From Amnibacterium sp. CER49 (GTDB taxonomy: Bacteria > Actinomycetota > Actinomycetes > Actinomycetales > Microbacteriaceae): 64,000 nucleotides of DNA. Shown here piece after piece: positions 31,378 to 40,086 of the stretch. The stretch's first letter is position 1; every line of letters starts with the position of its first letter. The translations under genes were made by a program, and so were the position numbers. Location of the stretch: positions 1,054,001 to 1,118,000 of the forward strand of contig NZ_JARVWQ010000002.1 in NCBI RefSeq assembly GCF_029846255.1, in the 5' to 3' direction. The notes under the pieces were generated by a model, which saw nothing but the letters and a program-made list of their open reading frames with translations, did no database searches and was not told where the DNA came from.

Positions 31378-33264
31378 TCAGACCTCGAGCCAGAGGAACT
31401 CGAGCGGGCCGAGCTCGACGTCGGTCCAGAGCGCGACGTCGCTCTCGGTGAGCAGGTCGGTCGCCGACGCGGGCTGCGCCGCGAAGACCTCCGCGGCCAC
31501 CGTCTGCGGCCCGTCGGAGACGTTCGCGAGCACGAGCAGGGTGCCGTCCCGCCCGGGGCGCTGGTAGCCGAGCACCGCCGGGTTGTGCGTCGCGAAGCCG
31601 ACCAGCACCCCGCCCGCGAGCTCGGGCAGGTCGCGGCGGATGCCGATCATGCGGCGCATGCCGCGGTAGATCGTGCCGGCGTCGCTGTCGGGGTCGGTCC
31701 GGTGCGCGTAGCGGTCGGCGGGGTACGGCGGGCGGTGCACCCAGCGGCTGTCGCCCGCGAGATCCGGGTCGTCGAGGTAGCCGAGGTCGTTCAGCTGGCC
31801 GACCTCGTCACCGAGGTAGAGGAGCGGGATGCCGCCCGTCGTGAGCGCGATGCCGTGCGCCAGCAGGATGCGCTGCGCGGCCCCCGGCTCCCCGGCCTCG
31901 AGGCCGGCGAGCGAGGCGGTGGTGCCGGAGACGCGCGCGTCGCCGGTGCGCGGGTTCTCCTGGAAGGGCACGCCGCGGGCGAAGCTGCCGGGGAAGCGCC
32001 CGACGTAGAACGCGTTGAGGAACCGCCGGTGGCCCGCGGCGTCGATGCCGAGCTCGGCGGCGTCCTCGTCGGCGAAGGTCCAGCCGATGTCGTCGTGGCT
32101 GCGCACGTAGTTGACCCACGCGCATCCGGCCGGGATCGCGTGCCGCCGCTCGAGCGCCTGGCTCAGCAGACGGGCGTCGCGGGTGGCGAGCGCCTCCCAG
32201 GTGAGCGCCATCTGCAGCGGGTTGTACGACAGCTGGCACTCGTCGCGGCCGATGTACTCCACGACCTCGTCGGGGTGCACGATCGCCTCGGACTTGAACA
32301 GCAGCGACGGCGCCGCGATGCGGCACACGGCGTTGAAGGCCTTCAGCAGGGTGTGCGCCTGCGGCAGCGACTCGCAGGGGGTGCCGACCTGCTTCCAGAT
32401 GAACGCGACCGCGTCCATGCGGAGGACGTCGACGCCGACGTTCGCGAGGAAGAGCATCTCCCCCGCCATCGCCTGGAACACCGCCGGGTTCGAGTAGTTC
32501 AGGTCCCACTGGAACGAGTGGAAGGTCGACCAGATCCACCGGCCGTCCGGCAGCTGCACGAACGACCCCGGATGGTCGTCGGGGAAGATCTCGCGCGTCG
32601 TCCGCTCGAAGAGGTCCGGCATCGTGCGGTCGGGGAAGATCCAGTAGTAGCCCTCGTACTCGGGATCCTGCGCGGCCGCGCGTCTCGCCCACTCGTGCTC
32701 GTCGCTCGTATGGTTGAAGATGAAGTCGACGACGAGCGAGATGCCGGCGGTCCGCAGGTCCGCGGCGAGCCCGCGCAGCTGGTCCATGTCGCCGAGGGCC
32801 GGGTTCACGCGCCGGTAGCTCGAGACCGCGTACCCGCCGTCGGACCCGCCCTCCGGCGCCTCGAAGAGGGGCATGAGGTGCAGGTAGGTGAGGCCGAGCT
32901 CGCGGAAGTACGGGATGCGGGCGCGCACGCCCTCGAGGTCGCCCGCGTAGCGGTCGACGTAGCAGACGCCGCCGAGCATGCGGTTCGACAGGTACCACTC
33001 GGGGTCCGTCTCGCGGGCGACGTCGATCGCCTTCAGGTCGGGCGCGCGATCGGCCCAGCTGCGCGCCGTGAGCTCGACGAGCGCGGCGAGGTGGTCCAGG
33101 CAGTCGTCGCGGGCGCCGTAGAGCTCGGCGAAGAGCGGCAGCAGCACCGGCAGGTACCGGTCGAGCCGTGCGCGGAGGTCGTCATCGACCGGCGCGCCCG
33201 TCGCCAGCAGGTGGGCGTCGACGAACGCCCGGGCCGCACGGGCCTGCGCACCGATCGAGAGCAT
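31378..33264 (-). CDS. Amylosucrase (GH13)
   Basis: Transglycosidase that builds an alpha-1,4-glucan from sucrose and releases fructose. 628 residues, close to the Neisseria polysaccharea enzyme in length and with the same architecture: a helical N-terminal domain (1-90), the GH13 barrel and a C-terminal beta domain. Catalytic residues align in position: nucleophile Asp284 ([10 protein letters not shown]), acid/base Glu326 ([10 protein letters not shown]) and Asp391 ([10 protein letters not shown]), all two residues below the numbers known for Neisseria. Shine-Dalgarno GGAAGGGG. A close relative, such as sucrose hydrolase, cannot be ruled out. Confidence 0.85.
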   Translation of the reverse strand: MLSIGAQARAARAFVDAHLLATGAPVDDDLRARLDRYLPVLLPLFAELYGARDDCLDHLAALVELTARSWADRAPDLKAIDVARETDPEWYLSNRMLGGVCYVDRYAGDLEGVRARIPYFRELGLTYLHLMPLFEAPEGGSDGGYAVSSYRRVNPALGDMDQLRGLAADLRTAGISLVVDFIFNHTSDEHEWARRAAAQDPEYEGYYWIFPDRTMPDLFERTTREIFPDDHPGSFVQLPDGRWIWSTFHSFQWDLNYSNPAVFQAMAGEMLFLANVGVDVLRMDAVAFIWKQVGTPCESLPQAHTLLKAFNAVCRIAAPSLLFKSEAIVHPDEVVEYIGRDECQLSYNPLQMALTWEALATRDARLLSQALERRHAIPAGCAWVNYVRSHDDIGWTFADEDAAELGIDAAGHRRFLNAFYVGRFPGSFARGVPFQENPRTGDARVSGTTASLAGLEAGEPGAAQRILLAHGIALTTGGIPLLYLGDEVGQLNDLGYLDDPDLAGDSRWVHRPPYPADRYAHRTDPDSDAGTIYRGMRRMIGIRRDLPELAGGVLVGFATHNPAVLGYQRPGRDGTLLVLANVSDGPQTVAAEVFAAQPASATDLLTESDVALWTDVELGPLEFLWLEV

Positions 33265-33325
33265 GCTCGTCCCCTTCCGCCCCGGACGGACCCGAGTCTA
33301 GGAAGGTGCCGCTCCGCGGAACGAC

Positions 33326-33364
33326 GTCGGCCCGCCGCCTCCGGAACGGAAGCGGCGGGCCGAC
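33326..33364 (-). terminator. Inverted-repeat terminator after the HtrA gene
   Basis: A perfect 13-pair GC stem (GTCGGCCCGCCGC against its complement) with a 13-base loop begins 12 bases past the HtrA stop on the minus strand and lies before the amylosucrase gene. No T-run. Confidence 0.7.
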
Positions 33365-33376
33365 GGGAGCGTGGGA

Positions 33377-34831
33377 TCAGCCGGAGTACGTGCCGAGCGT
33401 CACGGTCGCGCTTCTCGTCTCGCCGCCGCGCACCCAGGTGACCTGCGCGCTCGAGCCGCCGGCGAGCGCGCGGACCTGCGCGGTGAGGTCGGTCGCGCTC
33501 TGCACGGGCACGCCGTTGAACCGGGTGACGATGTCGCCCTGACGCAGCCCCGCGGACGACGCCGCCCCGCCGCTCGTCACCTTCTCGACGAGCGCACCGG
33601 CGACGGTGCTGCTGCTCGACTGCGTCGAGTCGCCCACCGAGGCGCCGAGGAGACCGTGCGTGGCCTTCTTCTTCGCGATGAGCTCGCCCGCGATGCGCTT
33701 CGCGACGTCGGAGGGGATCGCGAACCCGACGCCGATGTTGCCGGACTGGCTCGAGGTCGCCGAGCCGGAGCCCGTCGAGGCGATGGCGACGTTCACCCCG
33801 ATGACCTGCCCCGAGGCGTCGAGGAGCGCGCCGCCGGAGTTGCCCGGGTTGATCGCCGCGTCGGTCTGGATCACCGCGAGGGAGATGGTGCCGCTCGAGG
33901 TGGTCCCGCTGCCGCTACCGCCGGACGAGCCGCCGCCGAAGTTCCAGAAGTTGAACGGGCCGTTGTCGCCGCCGCCGTTCGAGCCGTCGCCGTTGTTCGG
34001 GACCGCGGAGGACTGGATGCTGATGCTGCGTCCGAGGGCGCTGACGATGCCGGTCGTGACGGTGCCCGGGAGGTCGAGCGGGGCGCCGATCGCGATGGCG
34101 GTGTCGCCGACGTTCAAGCGGCTCGAGTCGGCGAACGAGGCGGGGGTGAGGCCGCTCGCGCCGGTCAGCCTGATGACGGCGAGGTCGTTCAGCGGATCCG
34201 TACCGACGATCGAGGCCCTGTAGATGCGGCCGTTCGAGGTGGTGACCGAGATCGTGCCGTTCGACGAGGCGCCGTCGAGGGTGACCACGTGGTTGTTCGT
34301 GAGCACGTAGCCGTCCGACGAGAGCACGATGCCCGAACCGGTGCCCGACTCGCTCGACGCGTTGACCGAGATCGTGACGACCGACGGCGAGGCCTTCGCG
34401 GCGACGGCGGAGATGACGGTGGCGCTCTTCGCGTTGTTGATGGTGATGCTCTGGGCGGCGGAACCGCCCGTCGAGCTCGTGAGGGCGCTGTCGTGCGGCT
34501 GCGCCAGCGCCGTGATGCCGGCGCCCGCGGCACCACCGAGGACCGCGGCGACGACGGCCACGGCGGCGACGGGCAGCAGCAGGCCGCGCCGGTCGGACCG
34601 GCGGAAGGCGGATCCCTCGGCGCGGTCCACCGGATCCTCGGCCGCGGGGGCCGCTGCGGCGGAGCGGGGCTCGTCGGCCGCGCTCGCAGCGCCCGGCGCC
34701 TCCTCGGCCGCGAACACGTCGCGCTCGTACGGGCGCGTGTCCTCGCGCTCCGTCGCCGACGCCGGGACCTCGCGGCCCTGGTCCACGCGGGCCGGCCGGT
34801 CGTCGTCGTGCCGGTCGGGGAAGTCGGTCAT
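33377..34831 (-). CDS. HtrA/DegP-type membrane-anchored serine protease with PDZ domain
   Basis: Envelope quality-control protease, 484 residues. A cytosolic acidic and Ala-rich head (1-82), one membrane segment (83-108), the trypsin-like domain with triad His181 (LTNNHVV), Asp216 (PLNDLAV) and Ser332 (PGNSGGALL), and a C-terminal PDZ domain (about 390-475, GLRQGDIVTRFNGVPVQ). A Gly/Ser/Asn-rich insert (about 280-313) interrupts the protease domain. Start: ATG with AAGGAG six bases upstream. A perfect hairpin follows the stop. Confidence 0.93.
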   Translation of the reverse strand: MTDFPDRHDDDRPARVDQGREVPASATEREDTRPYERDVFAAEEAPGAASAADEPRSAAAAPAAEDPVDRAEGSAFRRSDRRGLLLPVAAVAVVAAVLGGAAGAGITALAQPHDSALTSSTGGSAAQSITINNAKSATVISAVAAKASPSVVTISVNASSESGTGSGIVLSSDGYVLTNNHVVTLDGASSNGTISVTTSNGRIYRASIVGTDPLNDLAVIRLTGASGLTPASFADSSRLNVGDTAIAIGAPLDLPGTVTTGIVSALGRSISIQSSAVPNNGDGSNGGGDNGPFNFWNFGGGSSGGSGSGTTSSGTISLAVIQTDAAINPGNSGGALLDASGQVIGVNVAIASTGSGSATSSQSGNIGVGFAIPSDVAKRIAGELIAKKKATHGLLGASVGDSTQSSSSTVAGALVEKVTSGGAASSAGLRQGDIVTRFNGVPVQSATDLTAQVRALAGGSSAQVTWVRGGETRSATVTLGTYSG

Positions 34832-34928
34832 GGTGCTCCTTCCGATGCGGTCCAGCGTCGCGCTCCGGCCTGTGGGCTTCTTATGAACCGTCTTGCACAC
34901 CCCTACGACTCGTCCGCCGCGCGGCGGA

Positions 34929-34934
34929 TATCGT
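34929..34934 (+). promoter_or_regulatory. -10 box (TATCGT) for a leaderless transcript
   Basis: TATCGT lies 6 bases before the ATG of the aminotransferase gene, in the 109-base divergent gap with HtrA. Confidence 0.6.
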
Positions 34935-34940
34935 CGAGCG

Positions 34941-36164
34941 ATGGACGTACGGGGACCGTGGAGCAGGGCCGCGCAGGGAGCCAACCTGCTCGGGCCCGAC
35001 GGGATTCCGGGCACGACCATCTTCGCCGAGATGAGCGCCCTCGCGCTCGCGACAGGCGCGATCAACCTCGGGCAGGGCTTCCCCGACTACGACGGGCCCC
35101 CCGAGGTGCTGGACGCCGCGCGCGAGGCGATCGGCGCGGGCCTGAACCAGTACCCGCCCGGCCGCGGGACCGCTCCCCTGCGCCAGGCGATCGCGGCGCA
35201 CCAGCGGCACTGGTACGGCCTCGAGGTCGATCCGGACACGGACGTGCTCGTCACCGCGGGCGCCACGGAGGCGCTCGCCGCGACCCTGCTCGCGCTCGTC
35301 TCGCCCGGCGACGAGGTCGTGACGTTCGAGCCGTACTACGACGCCTACGGCGCCCTCATCGCCCTCGCGGGGGCCCGCCACGTGACCGTCCCGCTCGAGT
35401 TCCCGGACTTCCAGCCCGACCCGGACCGGCTCGCCGCCGCGATCAGCGACCGCACGCGCGTGATCCTCGTGAACACGCCGCACAACCCGACGGGCGCGGT
35501 GCTCGAGCACGCCGTGCTGGAACGGATCGTGGAGCTCGCCGAGCGGCACGACGCGCTCGTCGTCACCGACGAGGTGTACGAGCACCTGCTCTTCGACGGC
35601 ACGAGGCACGTGCCCGTCGCGACCCTGCCGGGCGCGCGCGAGCGCACGGTGACGATCTCCTCCGGCGGCAAGACCTTCAGCACGACGGGCTGGAAGATCG
35701 GGTGGCTCACGGCCCCGGCGCCGCTCGTCTCGGCGATCACGGCGGTGAAGCAGTTCCTCACCTACGTGAACGGCGCACCGTTCCAGCCCGCGATCGCGAT
35801 CGGGCTCGGCCTGCCGGACCCCGTGTTCGCGGCGCTGGCCGAGCGGCTGCAGCGCGGCCGCGACCTGCTCGTGCCCGCGCTCGAGGCCGCCGGCTTCGCG
35901 GTGGCCCCGCCGAGGGCCGGCTACTTCGTGGTCGCGGACGCGGCGCCGCTCGGCTTCGACGACGCGGCGGTGCTCTGCGGCGAGCTGCCGCGGCTCGCGG
36001 GCGTGGTCGGCATCCCGGTCTCGGCGTTCTGCGGACCGGACCTGCGGGACCGCGCGCGCTCGCTCGTCCGGTTCGCGTTCTGCAAGAGCGAGCCGGTGCT
36101 CGCCGAGGCCGCCCTGCGCCTCGGTGCGCTCGTCGCGGGTCAGCCGCGCGGCGTGACCGCGTAG
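34941..36164 (+). CDS. PLP-dependent aminotransferase, class I (kynurenine/glutamine transaminase-like)
   Basis: A 407-residue fold-type I aminotransferase. The PLP lysine is Lys244 in TISSGGKTFSTTGWKIGW, the phosphate and ring contacts lie in ATEALAATL, NTPHNPTG and TDEVYEHL. The INLGQGFPDYDGP start is characteristic of the kynurenine aminotransferase/glutamine transaminase K group. Its 3' end overlaps by 25 bases with a nitrilase-type amidohydrolase on the other strand. A transaminase plus omega-amidase pair would convert glutamine via 2-oxoglutaramate to 2-oxoglutarate; that link is inferred from proximity. Confidence 0.9.
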   Translation: MDVRGPWSRAAQGANLLGPDGIPGTTIFAEMSALALATGAINLGQGFPDYDGPPEVLDAAREAIGAGLNQYPPGRGTAPLRQAIAAHQRHWYGLEVDPDTDVLVTAGATEALAATLLALVSPGDEVVTFEPYYDAYGALIALAGARHVTVPLEFPDFQPDPDRLAAAISDRTRVILVNTPHNPTGAVLEHAVLERIVELAERHDALVVTDEVYEHLLFDGTRHVPVATLPGARERTVTISSGGKTFSTTGWKIGWLTAPAPLVSAITAVKQFLTYVNGAPFQPAIAIGLGLPDPVFAALAERLQRGRDLLVPALEAAGFAVAPPRAGYFVVADAAPLGFDDAAVLCGELPRLAGVVGIPVSAFCGPDLRDRARSLVRFAFCKSEPVLAEAALRLGALVAGQPRGVTA

Positions 36165-36934
36165 CGGCGCAGCGCGAGCGCGGGGTTCACCCGCCGGACC
36201 GCTTCGACGACGTCCTCCTCGACGTCGGCGACCGCCGTGCCCGGGGCGTCGCCGAGCTCGGCCAGGGCGTCCCCCGCGGGATCGACGACGAGGCTCGTAC
36301 CGACCCCGCTCGGCGGCACCTGCCCGGCCGCCGCGACGTAGAGCGTGTTCTCGATGGCGCGGGCCGTGACGAGGGTGCGCCAGTGATGCACCTTGCGCGG
36401 TCCCGGCACCCAGTCGGCCGGGACGAGCACGAGCTGCGCGCCGGCGTCGGCGAGGCGCCGTGTGACCTCCGGGAAGCGCAGGTCGTAGCAGGTCTGCAGC
36501 CCGACCGTCAGCCCGCCGAGCCCGAACGTCGCGTCCTGATCGAGGTCGCCCGCCTCGACGCGGTCGCTCTCCTTGGCGCCGAACGCGTCGTAGAGGTGGG
36601 TCTTGCGGTACACCGCCCGCACCCCGTTCCCGTCGACGGCGACCGCGGCGTTCCGGAACCGCTCGCCACCGCCCCGCTCGACGAGCCCGAAGACGATCGT
36701 GATGCCGAGCTCGCCGGCGGCCTGCACGACGGCGGCGGTGAACGGCCCGTCGAGCGGCTGCGCGGCGTCGGCGAAGCGCTTCGTCATCCGCGGCTCGAAG
36801 AACGAGCTGTACTCGGGCAGCACGACGAGGTCGGCGCCGTCGTCGCGCGCCGAGGCGGCGAGCCGCGCCACGGCACCGGCGTTCGCCTCCGGCTCGGAAC
36901 CGGGTGCGAACTGGGCGACGGCGACGCGGGGCAC
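36140..36934 (-). CDS. Carbon-nitrogen hydrolase (nitrilase superfamily, omega-amidase-like)
   Basis: A 264-residue amidohydrolase with the Glu-Lys-Cys triad: Glu41 (VVLPEYSSFF), Lys111 (VYRKTHLYDAF) and Cys149 (GLQTCYDLRFPE). The fold is complete and single-domain, like omega-amidase or deaminated-glutathione amidase. The convergent neighbour is a glutamine-transaminase-type enzyme, which favours an omega-amidase or repair role. The two genes overlap tail to tail by 25 bases, so both C-termini are coded by the same DNA. Confidence 0.88.
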   Translation of the reverse strand: MPRVAVAQFAPGSEPEANAGAVARLAASARDDGADLVVLPEYSSFFEPRMTKRFADAAQPLDGPFTAAVVQAAGELGITIVFGLVERGGGERFRNAAVAVDGNGVRAVYRKTHLYDAFGAKESDRVEAGDLDQDATFGLGGLTVGLQTCYDLRFPEVTRRLADAGAQLVLVPADWVPGPRKVHHWRTLVTARAIENTLYVAAAGQVPPSGVGTSLVVDPAGDALAELGDAPGTAVADVEEDVVEAVRRVNPALALRRYAVTPRG

Positions 36935-37032
36935 GCCGCAACGCTACGCGCGCCCCACCGGCCTCGTACGCCGTCGGGACGCATGCAGAGGTCCCGACCG
37001 CGTGCAGACGCCCGTGCCGGGGTGGGAACGAC

Positions 37033-37062
37033 GAAGGCCCCGGACCGTGGTCCGGGGCCTTC
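37033..37062 (-). terminator. Intrinsic-type terminator downstream of tRNA-fMet
   Basis: A perfect 14-pair stem (GAAGGCCCCGGACC) with a 2-base loop, 9 bases after the tRNA 3' end on the minus strand. The strongest hairpin in the window; no T-run, but GC-rich stems of this kind end transcription in actinobacteria. Confidence 0.8.
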
Positions 37063-37071
37063 GCATCCGAG

Positions 37072-37145
37072 TTGCGGGGGCAGGATTTGAACCTACGACC
37101 TCTGGGTTATGAGCCCAGCGAGCTACCGAACTGCTCCACCCCGCG
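37072..37145 (-). tRNA. Initiator tRNA-fMet (anticodon CAT)
   Basis: Minus-strand tRNA with anticodon loop CTCATAA. It has the two marks of the initiator: a C1-A72 mismatch at the top of the acceptor stem (CGCGGGG against CCCCGCA), and three consecutive G-C pairs in the anticodon stem (GGG/CCC). CCA is not encoded. It is followed by a strong terminator. Confidence 0.95.
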
Positions 37146-37185
37146 ATGCCCTTGAAGCCTACCACGGGCGGGAGGAGCCGGGATG

Positions 37186-40086
37186 TCAGCCGCCGGCCTG
37201 GATGGCCCGCTGCAGGTCCTGCTGCAGCCGCTGGTCGGCCTGCGCGGCGCCCACGAGGTCGTTCTTCGCGTAGGCGTTCTGGCGGTCCTGCAGCGCCTTC
37301 GCGGCATCGGCGAGCGCCTGCTTCACCGCAGCGGGCGTGCCCTTCGAGCCGGTCGAGGACGAGCCGGAGCCGGAGCCGGAGCTCGACGATCCGCCGCCGC
37401 CCGACACGTTCGTGTCACCGGCGCTCGCACCCGAGTTGCCACCGAACAGGGTGTTCAGCGCCTCGTCGAGGGTGTCGGCGAAGGCGACCTTCGAGCCGAA
37501 CCCGGCGATGACCTTCTGGAGCACCGGGTAGGAGGTCTCGCTCGAGCTCTTCACGTAGACGGGCTGCACGTAGAGCAGGCCGCCGCCCACCGGCAGGGTG
37601 AGCAGGTTGCCGAGGTCGACCCGGCTGCCGCCCTGCTTCAGCAGGTTCAGCGTGGTCGAGACGGTGGTGTTCGCGTTGAACTGGTTCTGCTCGACGCCCG
37701 GCCCGTTCACGGTCGCGCCGTTGCGCGGCAGCACGAGCAGCCGCAGCCGCCCGTAGTCGGGCCGCTTCGTGCCGCCCGCCGTGCCGGCGTCCGCGTCGAC
37801 CCCGAGGTACCCGGTGAGGTTGCCCTTCGCGTTCGCGGTGTTCTGGGCGGGGATGTAGGTCGAGTACAGCGTGAACGCGGGCGACGACTGACCCGGCATC
37901 TGCATCGTCAGGTAGTACGGCGGCTGCAGGAACGTCGACGTCGACTGCGTCGGCTCCGCGGGCACGCGCCAGGCGTCGTCCGACTGGTAGAGGGCCGTCG
38001 GGTCGGTGACGTGGTACCGGCCGAGGATGAACCGCTGCACCTGGAAGAGGTCCTCCGGGTAGCGCACGTGCGCCATGAGTGCGCCCGACATCTGCGACAG
38101 GGGCTGCACCGTCGACGGGAAGACGTTCTGCCACGCCTGCAGCACCGGGTCCTGCGTGTCCCACGCGTACAGCGTCACCTTGCCCGTGTACGCGTCGACC
38201 GTCGCCTTCACCGAGTTGCGGATGTAGTTCACCTGGTCGGTCGCGTACGGCGTCTCGCTGTCCGCGGAGTTCGACAGCGCCGCCGAGAGGCTCTCCTGCT
38301 GCGAGTACGGGTAGTAGGAGGACGTCGTGTAGCCGTCGACGATCCAGACGAGCTTCCTGCCCACCACCGCGGGGTACGGGTTGCGGTCGAGCGTGAGGTA
38401 CGGCGCGACCTTCTGCACCCGGGTCAGCGGGTCGCGGTCGTAGAGGATCTGCGACTTCGCGTTCAGCCCGTTCGTCGACAGCAGGATCTGGTCGGACTGG
38501 AACTTCAGCGCGTACAGCAGCCGGTTGAAGAACGAGCCGACCGACGGGCCGCCGCTGCCGGTGAAGGTCGTCGAGGCCTGCGAGCCGCCCGCGCCGCTAC
38601 CGGTGGCGTAGTCGATCTCGATCGGCTTCGTGCCCTTCGGGGCGCCGACGATCGAGTACGGCGGCTCGGACTCGCCGAAGTAGACGCGGGGCTCGAAGGA
38701 GCCGAGCGCACCCGTGGTGGGGATGTTCGACTCGAAGAACTGCGGGGTGCCGTCGGCGGAGCGCTTGTTGCCGTAGGCCCCGACGAAGCCGTAGCCGTGC
38801 GTGTAGACGAACGCGTCGTTGAAGGCCGTGCTGCCGCTGCCGAGGCCGTCGAGGTTCAGCTCCCGCACCGCGACGACCGCGTCCTGGCTCTTGCCGCCGA
38901 TCGTGTAGCGGTCGACGTCGAGGTCGGCGGGGAACTGGTAGTACTGCTTGAACTGCTGGAACTGCCCGAACGTCGGCGAGACCACGTTCGGGTCGATGAT
39001 GCGGATGCTCGCCGTGGTCTCGGCGTCGGAGCGGAGCGCCCCGGGCTGCGCGCTCGTCGTGGCGTTGTACGGGATCTGCTGGACGCCGCCCACGCCGTAC
39101 GCCGCCTTCGTGGCGTCGATGTTGTGCTGCAGGTACGTCTTCTCGAGGCTCGCGCCGTTCGGGTGGACGTAGAGGTTGTACATCGCCCACGGGAAGATCG
39201 AGCCGACGAGCACGCCCGAGACGACGAGCAGCACGATGCCGATCGCCGGCAGGCGCCAGCGCCCCGCGAAGGCGGTGAAGACGAAGAGCCCAGCGACGAT
39301 CAGGGCGACGACGGCGAGGATCAGCCGGCCCGGGATCACCGCGTGCGCGTCGGCGTAGGCGGCGCCGGTGATGAGGTCGCCGGTGCTCGAGTCGTAGAGG
39401 GTCGTGTACTGGTCCAGGAAGAGGCTCGCGGCCTGCACGACGAGGAACAGCGCGAACGTGAGCGCGATCTGCGCCCGCGCGGCCCGCGACACCCGCAGCT
39501 CGCGGCCGGTGACGCGGATGCCGCCGTAGAGGTACGCGGTGGCGACGGCGGCGAGGAAGCTGACGACGAGCACCGCGGAGACGAAGGCCGCGAGGCCGTG
39601 CAGCGCGGGCAGCTGGAAGAGGTAGAAGCCCGTGTCGATGCCGAACTGCTTGTCCTGGGTGTTCGTCGCGCCGCCGTGCAGGAAGAGCAGGACGGGCTGC
39701 CAGCGCGTCGCCGCCGACACCGCGGCGAAGAGGCCGACGACGGCGGGCACGCCGAACATGACGACCCGGCGCAGCGGCTCGATGACCTGCTGGTAGCGGT
39801 CGAGCTGGGCGGTGAGCTTCGCGTAGACGGGCCGCAGCCGATGGGCGAGCTGGATCGAGACGAAGACCGGCACGGCCATGCCGAGGAACCCCACCACGAA
39901 GAGCGACGCGATGGTCAGCCACTCCGTGAACAGCACGGTCTGGTAGCCGAGCTGGGTGAACCAGAGCACGTCGGTGTAGAGGCCCGCGAAGAGGAAGAAC
40001 CCGATGAGGAGGACCACCACAACGCCCAAGGTGATGGCGAGAGCCGCACGTCGACGTCGTGCCGGCGCTGCTGCTGGCGTCGTCAC
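37186..40086 (-). CDS. UPF0182 family membrane protein
   Basis: A 966-residue integral membrane protein of the UPF0182/COG1615 family, conserved in actinobacteria and cyanobacteria, function unknown. About seven membrane segments in the first 330 residues, then a large extracytoplasmic region with family motifs such as WFTQLGYQTVLFTEWL, DKQFGIDTGFYLF and the long beta-rich part with GGKSQDAVVAVRELN. The tail has a Gly/Ser stretch followed by a coiled helix. The GTG overlaps the stop of the PDZ/Lon-like gene (GTGA), so the two are co-expressed, as in Mycobacterium (Rv3193c-Rv3194c). Confidence 0.95.
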   Translation of the reverse strand: MTTPAAAPARRRRAALAITLGVVVVLLIGFFLFAGLYTDVLWFTQLGYQTVLFTEWLTIASLFVVGFLGMAVPVFVSIQLAHRLRPVYAKLTAQLDRYQQVIEPLRRVVMFGVPAVVGLFAAVSAATRWQPVLLFLHGGATNTQDKQFGIDTGFYLFQLPALHGLAAFVSAVLVVSFLAAVATAYLYGGIRVTGRELRVSRAARAQIALTFALFLVVQAASLFLDQYTTLYDSSTGDLITGAAYADAHAVIPGRLILAVVALIVAGLFVFTAFAGRWRLPAIGIVLLVVSGVLVGSIFPWAMYNLYVHPNGASLEKTYLQHNIDATKAAYGVGGVQQIPYNATTSAQPGALRSDAETTASIRIIDPNVVSPTFGQFQQFKQYYQFPADLDVDRYTIGGKSQDAVVAVRELNLDGLGSGSTAFNDAFVYTHGYGFVGAYGNKRSADGTPQFFESNIPTTGALGSFEPRVYFGESEPPYSIVGAPKGTKPIEIDYATGSGAGGSQASTTFTGSGGPSVGSFFNRLLYALKFQSDQILLSTNGLNAKSQILYDRDPLTRVQKVAPYLTLDRNPYPAVVGRKLVWIVDGYTTSSYYPYSQQESLSAALSNSADSETPYATDQVNYIRNSVKATVDAYTGKVTLYAWDTQDPVLQAWQNVFPSTVQPLSQMSGALMAHVRYPEDLFQVQRFILGRYHVTDPTALYQSDDAWRVPAEPTQSTSTFLQPPYYLTMQMPGQSSPAFTLYSTYIPAQNTANAKGNLTGYLGVDADAGTAGGTKRPDYGRLRLLVLPRNGATVNGPGVEQNQFNANTTVSTTLNLLKQGGSRVDLGNLLTLPVGGGLLYVQPVYVKSSSETSYPVLQKVIAGFGSKVAFADTLDEALNTLFGGNSGASAGDTNVSGGGGSSSSGSGSGSSSTGSKGTPAAVKQALADAAKALQDRQNAYAKNDLVGAAQADQRLQQDLQRAIQAGG

